From Actinomycetes bacterium (GTDB lineage: Bacteria > Actinomycetota > Actinomycetes > Mycobacteriales > Mycobacteriaceae): a DNA stretch of 9,024 nt. Both the position numbers and the translations under genes were made by a program. The notes under the pieces were generated by a model that made no database searches, was not told where the DNA came from, and was given only the letters and a program-made list of their open reading frames with translations. Of the stretch, positions 1 to 7,277 are shown piece after piece (position 1 is the stretch's first letter; each line of letters starts with the position of its first letter). The DNA is taken from contig JAEZDV010000138.1 in the NCBI GenBank assembly GCA_023417985.1, forward strand, positions 1-9,024, written 5' to 3'.

Positions 1-1505
1 CCGCCCCCCCCCCCCCCCCCCGACCGGTGGCCGCGGGTCGCGATGCGACATCGGCGGGCGACAGCCCCGGTCCGGCGACGGGCGGGGTGTAGGTAACGCT
101 CGGCTGCTCTCCACGGATTCCCGCCGTCGCGAAGGCCGCGAGCAGCGCCGAAGCTCCGCCGATCAGCATGCCGACGAGGAAGCCGTTCTCGCTGGGAATC
201 AGGCTACCGGCGAACGCTACGCTCATCTGAGCCAGAACGACGCCGGCCACCGCCGCAGAGACGGTACTCCCGAGTGATCTCAGCAGCGTGTTCACGCTGT
301 TCGCCGAAGAGACTTCCGTGCGCGGCACGGCCCCCATGAGCAGAGTGGGAATTGCCCCGTACGCCAGTCCGATTCCCGCCGCGATGCTGCATGTGATCAC
401 CAGCAGGCCCCACGTCGATCCCATCAGGACCACCGAAGATCCGTACGCCACAGCCATCATCAGACATCCGGTACACAGGGTGGTTCCAGGCCCTCGCAGA
501 GTCGTGAGTCGCGCCCCCAGGGGCGATATCGCCATCATCAGCAGCCCGGCCGGAGCACACCAGAGTCCCATGACGATCATCGACTGACCCAGTCCGTAGC
601 CCGTCGATTCGGGTAGCAGCCGGATCTGGGGAACGAGCAACGCCTGGAAGTACATCGAGAACCCGATCAGGACCGTGACGATGTTGGTCACCAGCACGCG
701 ATTGCCCATGGCGACCCGGAGGTCGACCAACGGGCTTCCGGTGCGAAGTTCCCATCTTCCCCAGCCGAGAAAGGCGACGAGCGACACGACGAACAGTGTC
801 ACGGTCGTGGCGGCGGTCCAGCCCCAGTCGCCGCCTTTGGATACCGCGAGCAGCAGGCACACCAGCGCGACCGCGAGTCCGACCGCGCCGAAGCCGTCGA
901 ACCGTCCCCGGGTTTCCCGGACCGGCGCCTCACGTACGAACCACGCTATGAGCAGAGTCATTACGACGCTGAGGATTCCGACTCCCCAGAACAGCATCCG
1001 CCAGCTCGTCGTCTGCGCGACGATCGCCGCAACCGGCAGGCCGAGCGCGCCCCCGATTCCCAGCGAGGAACTCATGAGTGCGATCGCCGATCCGAGCCGC
1101 TCCGGTGGGACGAGGGAACGGAGCGCGCTGATCCCGAGGGGCACGATGCCGAATCCGGCGCCTTGCAGCGCACGGCCGATCAGCATGGGCCCGATCGACG
1201 ACGACATCGCACACACGAGGGAACCCGCGATGAGCGGGATCGTGCACAGCAGCAGTATCCGGCGCGCACCGTACATGTCGCCGAGCCTGCCCGTCACCGG
1301 TGTGGCGACCGCTCCCGCGAGCAGGGTCACCGTCACCACCCACGACGCGTTCGCGGGACTCGTTCCGAGGATTTCCGGAAGCTCGCCGAGCAGAGGAATC
1401 ACGAGCGTGGACATGAGAGTCGTGACGATTCCGGCGAACACCAGCGCCCAGATCGTGCCCGGCCCGGTCTTCGGGAAGCGGGGTTCCTTCAGACGCCTCG
1501 GTCAT
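1..1505 (-). CDS. MFS transporter, 14-TM DHA2 (EmrB/QacA-like) type, 3' end cut by window, start disrupted
   Basis: Probable proton-driven exporter of drugs or metabolites in the inner membrane. The frame with codons ending at 2, 5, 8 and so on is open from the TGA of the preceding ATPase gene (1502-1504) to base 1, about 500 codons. It reads as one hydrophobic protein: first helix VFAGIVTTLMSTLVIPLL, motif A GRLGDMYGARR near 1262-1294, ALQGAG near 1150-1170, the motif-C-like stretch LGIGGALGLP near 1040-1070, and last helix GFLVGMLIGGASALLAAF near 133-187. After that comes a hydrophilic tail. Length fits the 14-helix DHA2 family. The frame has no ATG before the middle of helix 1. The ATG at 1505, which overlaps the previous stop as ATGA, is in another frame; losing one base of the GGGG at 1480-1483 would join it and give MTEASEGTRFPKTGPGTIW. 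Otherwise a GTG at 1441 or CTG at 1492 would have to start it. The stop lies beyond base 1 and the last residues pass through a poly-C tract. Substrate unknown. Confidence 0.85.
4..21. repeat. Run of 18 C at the left edge
   Basis: An uninterrupted homopolymer lies within what would be the last codons of the MFS gene, read as polyglycine on the minus strand. Such a run at the extreme edge of a window is more likely a sequencing or assembly artefact (poly-G reads) than coding sequence. It makes the true C-terminus of the MFS protein unknowable here. Confidence 0.6.
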
Positions 1506-2542
1506 GCATCGGCATCCACGAGGGCGTTCTCGGCGTCGAGAAGGTTCTTTCGTCCGGTCACCGACGGGATCGGGAAGTGGCACGCCGCGAACTGTCCCGG
1601 TCGCACTTCGCGCATCTCCGGTTCCTCCTCGGCGCAGCGATCCTGGGCATGGGGGCAACGAGTCCGGAAACGGCACCCGGTCGGAGGTGCGAGCGGCGAC
1701 GGCACGTCACCGGCCAGCGCCGGCCCGGCGAACGCCTTCTCGGGATCGGTGAGAGGCACCGAATCGAGAAGCGCCCGTGTGTACGGATGGGCCGGGTCGT
1801 CGTACACCTCGATCGAATCCCCGAACTCGCAGACCTTGCCGAGGTACATCACCATCACGTTGTCGCTGACCGTCCGCACAACCCCGAGGTCGTGCGCGAT
1901 GAACACGACCGTCAGGTCGAACTTCTTCTTGAGTTCCTCGATGAGGTTGAGGATCTGCGCTTGCACCGAGACGTCCAGTGCCGATACCGGTTCGTCGCAG
2001 ATGAGCAGTCGTGGTTCGAGGGCGAGTGCCCGCGCGATCGCCACGCGCTGGGCCTGACCGCCGGACAACTGGCGGGGAAGCACATTCGCGAACCGGTCCC
2101 CCGACAGTCCGACCTGTTCGAGCACCGACGCGGACGCCTTCTCGCGCACTTCGGACGAGTCCCGCGCGATCGCCATGCCCTCGACGACAATGTCCTTGAC
2201 GGCCCGTCGTGGATTCAGCGAGGACACCGGATCCTGGAAGATCATCTGCATGTCGCGGCGAAGCGAACGCATGTGTTTCTCGCTCGCACCCTCGATCCAT
2301 TCCTCACCGAACCGGATCCGCCCGGCGGTCACACGGTCGAGACGCAGCACCGCGCGACCCGTCGTGGACTTGCCACAGCCGGATTCACCGACGATGCCCA
2401 GCGTCTCACCGGGCAGCACGTCGAAACTGATCTTCGACACCGCCTGCACGGTGCCGGCATCGGTGGGGTATTCGACCACGAGGTCTTGAACGCTGAGCAG
2501 AGCGTCGTCGCCCCGCAGATGCGCGGCACCACTACCCGCCAT
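1502..2542 (-). CDS. Peptide/nickel-class ABC importer ATPase, DppF/OppF-like
   Basis: Cytoplasmic ATP-hydrolysing subunit, expected to pair with the upstream ATPase and drive solute import. Using the ATG at 2542 (346 aa) the motifs are Walker A GESGCGKST (52-60), Q-loop Gln103, signature LSGGQ (159-163), Walker B LLICDE with catalytic Glu184, D-loop SALD (187-190) and H-loop His217. The C-terminal oligopeptide/dipeptide domain has HPYTRALL and four cysteines (290, 296, 303, 321) in C-x5-C-x6-C-x17-C spacing; related DppD/OppD subunits bind an iron-sulfur cluster in this domain. The frame also opens at a GTG at 2551, but that GTG is part of a strong ribosome site GGAGGTGA lying just upstream of the ATG at 2542, so the ATG is the better start. 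The gene overlaps the upstream ATPase by 11 bases and its TGA overlaps an ATG at 1505 (ATGA), so translation is probably coupled on both sides. Family certain; substrate not readable. Confidence 0.95.
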   Translation of the reverse strand: MAGSGAAHLRGDDALLSVQDLVVEYPTDAGTVQAVSKISFDVLPGETLGIVGESGCGKSTTGRAVLRLDRVTAGRIRFGEEWIEGASEKHMRSLRRDMQMIFQDPVSSLNPRRAVKDIVVEGMAIARDSSEVREKASASVLEQVGLSGDRFANVLPRQLSGGQAQRVAIARALALEPRLLICDEPVSALDVSVQAQILNLIEELKKKFDLTVVFIAHDLGVVRTVSDNVMVMYLGKVCEFGDSIEVYDDPAHPYTRALLDSVPLTDPEKAFAGPALAGDVPSPLAPPTGCRFRTRCPHAQDRCAEEEPEMREVRPGQFAACHFPIPSVTGRKNLLDAENALVDADA

Positions 2543-3545
2543 GGGATTCACCTCCGGATACAGTGGCCACCGCCGGGACGACGGGACGCAGACATGCCAC
2601 CTCGTGATCGGTACCGACCGTCTCGAGAGCGATGGGCGACGCGGTGCACCGGTCTTCCGCGTGGGTGCAGCGAGGCGCGAACCGGCATCCCGGTGGTGGA
2701 TCCGTCGGGTCGGGAAGCGACCCTTCGATCAGCCGCAGCGGAGCGTGCCGCTCGTGGTCGATCGTCGGGGTGGCTCCGAGCAGAGCGTGGGTGTAGCGAT
2801 GCATCGGAGCGTCGAATACCTCACGGGTGGAACCGACCTCGGCGAGCCGGCCGGCATACATCACTGCCACGCGGTCAGTGCGCCCGGCGACGACCGCAAG
2901 GTCGTGACTGATGAGCATCATCGACATGTTCCGGTCGCGCTGCACGCGCCGGAGCAGATCGAGGATCTGCCGCTGCACGGTCACGTCCAATGCGGTCGTG
3001 GGCTCGTCGGCAATGAGCAGGTCCGGTTCGCAGGCCAGCGCGATCGCGAGCATGACGCGCTGGCGCATGCCACCGGACATCTCGTGCGGGTAGTTGCCCA
3101 GCCGACGTTCGGGGTCCGGCACGCCGACTTCTTCGAGAAGCTTCAACGCCCGGGTTCGAGCTTCGGACCTGCTCACCCCGAGGTGCCGGCGCATCCCTTC
3201 GGTGAGTTGCCGCTCGACCTTGACCACCGGATTGAGCGACCGTCCCGGATCCTGGAATACCATGGCGATCTGGTTTCCCCAGATCTCCAGCTTCTCCTTC
3301 TTCGTCAGGGACAGGAGATCGCGGCCCCGGAAACTCACCTGTCCGGATCTGCCCGAGCGCGGAGGCATGAGCCCCATGATCGCGCGGGCCATCACCGATT
3401 TGCCGGAACCGGACTCGCCGACGACACCCAGCGCCTGTCCCGAGTCCAGGTCGAGCGACACGTCGTCGACTGCACGGACGGTGCCACGCGGTGTGCCGAT
3501 GTAGGCACGTAGATTTCTCACTTCGAGAAGCGGCTGAGCATTCAC
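2532..3545 (-). CDS. Peptide/nickel-class ABC importer ATPase, DppD/OppD-like
   Basis: First of the two nucleotide-binding subunits of the importer. The 337-residue product has Walker A GESGSGKS (43-50), Q-loop Gln98, the variant signature MSGGM (156-160) usual in the D-type subunits, Walker B LLIADE with Glu181, and H-loop His214. The C-terminal Opp/Dpp domain follows, with cysteines 286, 292, 299 and 317. Their C-x5-C-x6-C-x17-C spacing equals that of its partner, so both subunits could hold an iron-sulfur cluster (known in the family, inferred here). The start is GTG at 3545; the ATP-binding domain begins about six residues later, leaving no room for a later start. The ribosome site is weak: GAGGAAAGG sits 11 bases upstream of the GTG, further than usual. 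It lies 27 bases after the binding-protein gene and overlaps the next ATPase by 11 bases. Confidence 0.95.
   Translation of the reverse strand: MNAQPLLEVRNLRAYIGTPRGTVRAVDDVSLDLDSGQALGVVGESGSGKSVMARAIMGLMPPRSGRSGQVSFRGRDLLSLTKKEKLEIWGNQIAMVFQDPGRSLNPVVKVERQLTEGMRRHLGVSRSEARTRALKLLEEVGVPDPERRLGNYPHEMSGGMRQRVMLAIALACEPDLLIADEPTTALDVTVQRQILDLLRRVQRDRNMSMMLISHDLAVVAGRTDRVAVMYAGRLAEVGSTREVFDAPMHRYTHALLGATPTIDHERHAPLRLIEGSLPDPTDPPPGCRFAPRCTHAEDRCTASPIALETVGTDHEVACLRPVVPAVATVSGGESHGG
2546..2556 (-). promoter_or_regulatory. Strong Shine-Dalgarno fixing the start of the DppF-like gene
   Basis: On the minus strand the bases read GGAGGTGA followed by ATCCC and then ATG at 2542. The purine core is a near-perfect anti-16S match, about 8 bases from the ATG when measured from GGAGG. 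A GTG embedded in this core (2549-2551) is an in-frame start candidate but cannot serve as both ribosome site and start. The site lies inside the last codons of the upstream ATPase gene. Confidence 0.75.
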
Positions 3546-3572
3546 GGCGAGCCGGCCCTTTCCTCGTGTCGG

Positions 3573-5156
3573 CTAGTTACTGATCCAGAGCTCTTCGGGA
3601 AGTGGAGACCCGAGTGTGTAAATCTGTGCGCCGTGCAGGTTCTTGCCGAAGGTCACCGAGGGCAACGCCCGGACGTACCAGAGACCCACCACGGTGTCGG
3701 CGATGATCCGCTGTACTTCGTCGTAGGCTGCCTTGCGCTCTTCGGTGGTCTGTCCGAACCGCCCGCGCTCGAGCGCTGCGTCGAGATCGGGGTTGTTCAC
3801 GCCCATGAAGTTTCCGGACGATGTCGAATCGAAGCCGATGGTCAGTGCGTAGTCGGGGTCCTGGGTGATCGAGGACGAGACGAGCATGTCGAAGTCGCGT
3901 GCACCCGCACGGGCCGTCACCGCGGGGAAGTCGGCCACCTCGACGTTCATCTGCACATTCTCGAATGCACTCAGCTGGGCCTGGATCGCTTCACCGAGGA
4001 CGCGGCTTTCGGTCGTCGGGTAGGACAGGAAGGTGAACGACACCGGCTTGCCCTCCGCAGCCAGTTCGTCGAACAGACGCTGGGCTTCTACGGCATCCGT
4101 CGTGTTCAACGGAATGTCGGCGTAGTACGGCGAATCCTCGGGGAACAGGGTCTTGGGGACCTCACCCTCACCGTTGTAGACCACGGTGTTCACCGCATCG
4201 AGATCGACTGCGAGCGACACGGCACGACGCGCCCGCACGTCGTCGAACGGCGCACGGCGCTGGTTCATCCCGGCGAACTGGCCGCCACCGGTGGGGGCGA
4301 CGAGGTATTGCAGCCCGGCAGCTTCTGCCTTGTTGATGTTCGTCCAGCTCGTCTCGGTGGTCAGATCGGCGCCGCCGGTGGTCATCGTATTTGAGCGCTG
4401 GTTGGCGTCGGCCACCGTACGGATCACGAGCTTGTCGAGATAGGGCTTCGGTGCATCCCAGTACTGGGGGTTCTTTTCGAGTTCGACCGAGTCCTGACGA
4501 GTCCAGCTCACGAGCTTGAAAGGTCCGGCTCCGACGGGATTCCGGTCGAATGCCTGACTCCCCTGCTCGAGCGCGGCAGGCGATGCGATCCAGTTGAGTG
4601 CGCCCGCGACGATCGCCTGGGCGAACTGGGGGTTCGGCTTCACCATCGTCACGCGCATCGTCGACGGATCGACGACCTCCGTCGATTCGATCTGCACGGC
4701 CTGGCGGATCGTCGTGGATCCGAGTGCCGGGTCCTTGAGCCGGTCCCAGTTGTACTTCACGGCAGCGGCGTCGAGGGGGCTTCCGTCACTGAACACGAGT
4801 CCGGGCCGCACGGCCAGCGTGAAGGTCTTTCCACCGTCGTCGCTCGAAAAGGCAGTTGCCATCTTGTATTCGGGCTCGAGCGTCTCGTTGTTCGTGATCA
4901 TCAAAGTACCGTAGAGAGCATTGCCCAGGGTGGGCTGGTGTGCCCAGGTATTGGAGAGCGCGGCAGGGTCGAGCGAACGCGGTTCACCCATCTGCAGGAT
5001 GCGTGCAGTGCCCCCGGCAACGGGATCGCCCGCTTCCACCACGTTCTGGGTGGCAGTGGCGCCGGAAGCGGTATCTCCGGACCCACATGCCCCCAGTACG
5101 AGCACTGTGGAACAGGCGACCGCGAGGGTGGTCAACAGACGTGTGTGTCGGATCAT
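3573..5156 (-). CDS. Family 5 extracellular solute-binding lipoprotein (peptide/nickel class)
   Basis: Captures the imported solute outside the membrane and delivers it to the two permeases. The 527-residue product starts with a lipoprotein signal: MIRHTR, a hydrophobic stretch, then the lipobox VLGAC with lipidated Cys24, followed by a Gly/Ser/Thr/Ala linker. The mature protein shows the SBP_bac_5 pattern: VAGGTARILQMGEPRSLDP near residue 46, the EPEYKMATAFSSDDGGKTFT region, VRPGLVFSDGSPLDAAAVKY, and the NPVGAGPFKLVSW segment of the large lobe. Length matches DppA/OppA-type proteins. The ATG at 5156 is preceded by GAGAGG six bases upstream, a good ribosome site. It lies 50 bases after permease C and 27 before ATPase D, so it is inside the operon rather than first or last. 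Proteins of this family bind oligopeptides, dipeptides, nickel chelates, opines, glutathione or oligosaccharides; the ligand cannot be told from sequence reading. Confidence 0.95.
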   Translation of the reverse strand: MIRHTRLLTTLAVACSTVLVLGACGSGDTASGATATQNVVEAGDPVAGGTARILQMGEPRSLDPAALSNTWAHQPTLGNALYGTLMITNNETLEPEYKMATAFSSDDGGKTFTLAVRPGLVFSDGSPLDAAAVKYNWDRLKDPALGSTTIRQAVQIESTEVVDPSTMRVTMVKPNPQFAQAIVAGALNWIASPAALEQGSQAFDRNPVGAGPFKLVSWTRQDSVELEKNPQYWDAPKPYLDKLVIRTVADANQRSNTMTTGGADLTTETSWTNINKAEAAGLQYLVAPTGGGQFAGMNQRRAPFDDVRARRAVSLAVDLDAVNTVVYNGEGEVPKTLFPEDSPYYADIPLNTTDAVEAQRLFDELAAEGKPVSFTFLSYPTTESRVLGEAIQAQLSAFENVQMNVEVADFPAVTARAGARDFDMLVSSSITQDPDYALTIGFDSTSSGNFMGVNNPDLDAALERGRFGQTTEERKAAYDEVQRIIADTVVGLWYVRALPSVTFGKNLHGAQIYTLGSPLPEELWISN

Positions 5157-5206
5157 TCTCGACCTCTCATTGAAAAACGTTCGATTACAACCGGTTCGAG
5201 GCCCAC

Positions 5207-6109
5207 TCAGTCGTGCAGCGTCCGGTCGTACTTGGTGCGAAGGTGATCGCCGACTTGATTGAGCGCGAACACCGTGAAGAAGATGACGAGTGCCGGTACG
5301 AACACCAGATGGGGTGATGTGGCGATGGCATCCTTGCCGTCGTTGATCATGCCGCCCCAGCTGGGCTGCGGGGGCGGTATGCCGAGGCCGAGGAAGCTCA
5401 GCGAACCTTCGGCCACGATCAGTGCCGCGATCACGATGGGCATGTACGACGCCAGCGGGGCGAGGACGTTCGGCATGATTTCCCGGAACAGGATGCGGCC
5501 GTTGCCCGCACCCATGTTCTCTGCTGCCCTGACGAATTCGCGCGACGACCAGGCAAGGGTGTTTGCCCGGGACAATCGGATGAACGATGGGATCGCGAGC
5601 AAGCCGAGTCCGAAGAGCATGGTCTGGACGCTCGGCGTCAGGATAGAGGCGAGGGCGAGAAGCAGGATCAGCGGCGGGAACGCGAGCATGGCGTCGGCCA
5701 CGAGCGAGATCACGGCGTCGATGCGCTTGCCGAAGTATCCGCCGATCATCCCGAACAACGAGCCGACGACGAAGCCGACGGTGCCGGCGACGGCACCGAT
5801 GACCAGCGACACCTGAGCGCCGTAGACCACTCGTGACAGCAGCGACCGTCCGAGAGTGTCGGTTCCCAGAATCGTGTCCAGTGAACCGAATCCGGGTGGT
5901 GTGCGCGGCGCGCCGATGGGGACGTTGTAGGGGGCGAGGGGCAGCAGCCCCGCGAAGACGGCCGCACCGATGATGATCACCAGCCAGGCAATGGACAGGT
6001 AGACCAGGACGGAACGGGTCTTCTTGACCGCAGGGACTACCGGAAGGGCGACGACGGCGTCCGCGGGGGGACCGTCCTCCTCTTTCTTGTCCAACGCGAC
6101 CTGGGTCAT
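5207..6109 (-). CDS. ABC importer permease, DppC/OppC-like
   Basis: Inner-membrane channel subunit that pairs with the B permease. The 300-residue product has a cytoplasmic N-terminal tail of about 33 residues rich in Lys/Glu/Pro, a first helix at about 34-58 (LVYLSIAWLVIIIGAAVFAG), and the C-subunit hallmark LGTDTLGRSLLSRVVYG near 81-97. Further helices follow at about 100-122, 133-156 and 215-245. The EAA coupling loop, which contacts the ATPases, lies around 191-214 (EFVRAAENMGAGNGRILF), followed by GSLSFLGLGIPPPQPSWG, another C-type signature. The ATG at 6109 overlaps the TGA of permease B (ATGA), a typical translationally coupled pair. A 50-base spacer without a visible terminator leads to the binding-protein gene, so transcription probably continues. 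Confidence 0.96.
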   Translation of the reverse strand: MTQVALDKKEEDGPPADAVVALPVVPAVKKTRSVLVYLSIAWLVIIIGAAVFAGLLPLAPYNVPIGAPRTPPGFGSLDTILGTDTLGRSLLSRVVYGAQVSLVIGAVAGTVGFVVGSLFGMIGGYFGKRIDAVISLVADAMLAFPPLILLLALASILTPSVQTMLFGLGLLAIPSFIRLSRANTLAWSSREFVRAAENMGAGNGRILFREIMPNVLAPLASYMPIVIAALIVAEGSLSFLGLGIPPPQPSWGGMINDGKDAIATSPHLVFVPALVIFFTVFALNQVGDHLRTKYDRTLHD

Positions 6110-7059
6110 GCTCCGACCACCTTCCTGACCCGCGGGTCGATCACTTGGTAGCTGAGGTCGACGAGGGTGTTGATGCCCACGTAGACCACCGCGATGAAGA
6201 CGACGATTCCCTGGACCATGATCACGTCGCGTGAGGTGATCGACGAGGCGACCAGCTGCCCCAGACCCGGTAGCCCGAAGAGGGTTTCGACGATCACTGT
6301 GCCGCCGATGAGGCGGCCGAGGTTGATGCCGGCCACGGTGATCAGGGAGAACGACGAGGGGCGCAGGGCGTGCCGGAACATCACGTACCAGGACGGCATG
6401 CCCTTGGCTCGGGCGGCGGCCACGAAGTCCTCACGGAGCGTGCCGATGAGGTCGGTGCGGAGCAGACGATGAAATGCCGCGATCTCGGTGAGCGCGATCG
6501 CCAGGGCCGGAAGCAGGGCGCTACGCAGATTCTCGCCCAGCCCTTCACCGATACGGGACCAGCCCATCACCGGAAAGATGTTGAGCTGGATCGCGAGGAA
6601 GTAGATGAGCACCGGGCCTGCAATGAAGGCCGGCACCGACAGGAAAACCGCCGACAGCGCGTTCATTCCGCGGTCGACCTTGCTGCCGGGCCGCGAGGCG
6701 GAGACGACTCCCATGATGAGGGCGACGGTGAGCGCGATGATCAGGCCCATCGCAGCGAGTTGCAGGGTGACCGGAAGACGCTCCGCGATCGCCTCGCTCA
6801 CCGACTGTCCTGTGAGCGGGGATGTCCCGAGATCTCCCCGTACCGCGTCTGCCAGCCAGCCTGCGTACTGCGCCCAGAAGGGCTGGTCGAGTCCGAGTTC
6901 GGCATCCATCGCGGCTACAGCTTCCGGAGTTGCGTTCTCGCCCAGGATGACCTGCGCGACGGACCCCGGAGCGAGACCGAGCAGGGCGACGACCGCGATC
7001 GTCACCAGAAGGACGACCAGGAGGCTGCGGCCCACTTTCTTCGAAACCGTGAGAATCAT
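6106..7059 (-). CDS. ABC importer permease, DppB/OppB-like
   Basis: Inner-membrane channel subunit and apparently the first gene of the transporter operon. The product (317 aa from the ATG at 7059) has the B-type layout: helix 1 at about 12-30 (LLVVLLVTIAVVALLGLAPG), then an extracytoplasmic segment containing the LGLDQPFWAQYAGWL pattern and RGDLGTS, helices near 98-120, 135-158 and 180-200, and the EAA coupling loop around 211-235 (DFVAAARAKGMPSWYVMF). It ends with the last helices and the family tail IDPRVRK. The frame also opens at a GTG at 7065, giving two more residues. Neither start has a strong ribosome site; a purine stretch GAAAG and a GAG lie just upstream. A seven-codon reading frame, ATG at 7076 to TGA at 7056, overlaps the ATG at 7059. 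The next gene, permease C, overlaps by four bases. Confidence 0.95.
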   Translation of the reverse strand: MILTVSKKVGRSLLVVLLVTIAVVALLGLAPGSVAQVILGENATPEAVAAMDAELGLDQPFWAQYAGWLADAVRGDLGTSPLTGQSVSEAIAERLPVTLQLAAMGLIIALTVALIMGVVSASRPGSKVDRGMNALSAVFLSVPAFIAGPVLIYFLAIQLNIFPVMGWSRIGEGLGENLRSALLPALAIALTEIAAFHRLLRTDLIGTLREDFVAAARAKGMPSWYVMFRHALRPSSFSLITVAGINLGRLIGGTVIVETLFGLPGLGQLVASSITSRDVIMVQGIVVFIAVVYVGINTLVDLSYQVIDPRVRKVVGA

Positions 7060-7127
7060 CCACACTCAACTTTCATCGTGCTACCGGAGCCGCAGGACAC
7101 GGCACGCAGAACAAGACCGTCCGAGCA

Positions 7128-7139
7128 CATCATGTGATG
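7128..7139. repeat. Inverted repeat CATCA-TG-TGATG
   Basis: Perfect five-base arms around two central bases, located about 70 bases upstream of the permease B start. A shifted overlapping palindrome, CACAT-C-ATGTG, occupies 7126-7136. Such short dyads next to an operon start are typical operator candidates, but this length can arise by chance. No regulator gene is visible in the window. Confidence 0.4.
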
Positions 7140-7148
7140 ACCCACACA
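7133..7148. promoter_or_regulatory. Possible CRP/GlxR-type operator
   Basis: The plus strand reads TGTGA, six bases (TGACCC), then ACACA. This differs by one base from TGTGA-N6-TCACA, the box bound by CRP/FNR-family regulators such as GlxR and Cmr/Crp in mycolic-acid actinobacteria. The central bases do not match the TA-centred preference reported for GlxR. It overlaps the candidate -10 box and the inverted repeat at 7128-7139. If real it would tie transporter expression to carbon status, probably negatively given its position. Confidence 0.3.
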
Positions 7149-7174
7149 TTAATTCTTGTTTGTGACCACTGCAA
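7146..7174 (-). promoter_or_regulatory. Weak candidate promoter of the transporter operon
   Basis: On the minus strand TTGCAG (7169-7174) is followed after 17 bases by TAATGT (7146-7151). Each box matches only three of six positions of the housekeeping consensus, but spacing is ideal and the region is AT-rich, unlike the surrounding genes. It would give a leader of roughly 80 bases before the permease B start. This is a guess from position and spacing; another promoter in 7100-7260 is equally possible. Confidence 0.25.
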
Positions 7175-7178
7175 TAAG

Positions 7179-7199
7179 CATTCACGAAAAAGGTGAATG
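7179..7199. repeat. Inverted repeat with 7-bp arms CATTCAC / GTGAATG
   Basis: Perfect arms at 7179-7185 and 7193-7199 flank the seven-base centre GAAAAAG. The total span of 21 bases with symmetric arms is the size of a dimeric regulator site, and it lies just upstream of the candidate -35 box. The A-rich centre argues more for a bendable operator than for a terminator, since no T-run follows on either strand. The regulator is unknown. Confidence 0.45.
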
Positions 7200-7226
7200 G
7201 GATGCAAAGAATACAGAACGGCAATC

Positions 7227-7240
7227 TTGCAGTGCTGCAA
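7227..7240. repeat. Inverted repeat TTGCAG-TG-CTGCAA with a distant half-site
   Basis: Perfect six-base arms around TG. The eight bases TTGCAGTG that begin it on the plus strand recur on the minus strand at 7167-7174, coinciding with the candidate -35 box, about 53 bases away. A palindrome plus a repeated half-site in one intergenic region suggests a regulator that binds at two positions. This is inference; no matching regulator is encoded nearby. Confidence 0.45.
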
Positions 7241-7277
7241 CATCTTTGAGCCGTGTTTCACACGGCACCGGACATGC

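Noticed and set aside
675..2057. Long plus-strand open frame of 460 codons
   Set aside because: It lies antisense to the MFS and ATPase genes, its product is Ser/Thr/Arg/Pro-rich without any family motif, and it is a by-product of high-GC codon bias.
2542..2551. GTG at 2551 as start of the DppF-like ATPase
   Set aside because: This GTG is part of the Shine-Dalgarno core GGAGGTGA that serves the ATG at 2542.
1163..2911. Plus-strand open frame of 582 codons
   Set aside because: It crosses the MFS and both ATPase genes in antisense; its Arg/His-rich composition is typical of a shadow frame, while the minus strand shows Walker A, signature and Walker B motifs.
2541..3512. Plus-strand open frame of 323 codons
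   Set aside because: It is antisense to the DppD-like ATPase gene, which has clear catalytic motifs; no family resemblance on the plus strand.
3550..3574. Possible hairpin AGCCG / CGGCT presenting the ribosome site of the DppD-like gene
   Set aside because: The stem is only five pairs with a 15-base loop; this is likely chance in GC-rich DNA.
5189..5196. Palindrome AACCGGTT between permease C and the binding-protein gene
   Set aside because: Eight bases with no flanking symmetry and no T-run; too short to call an operator or terminator.
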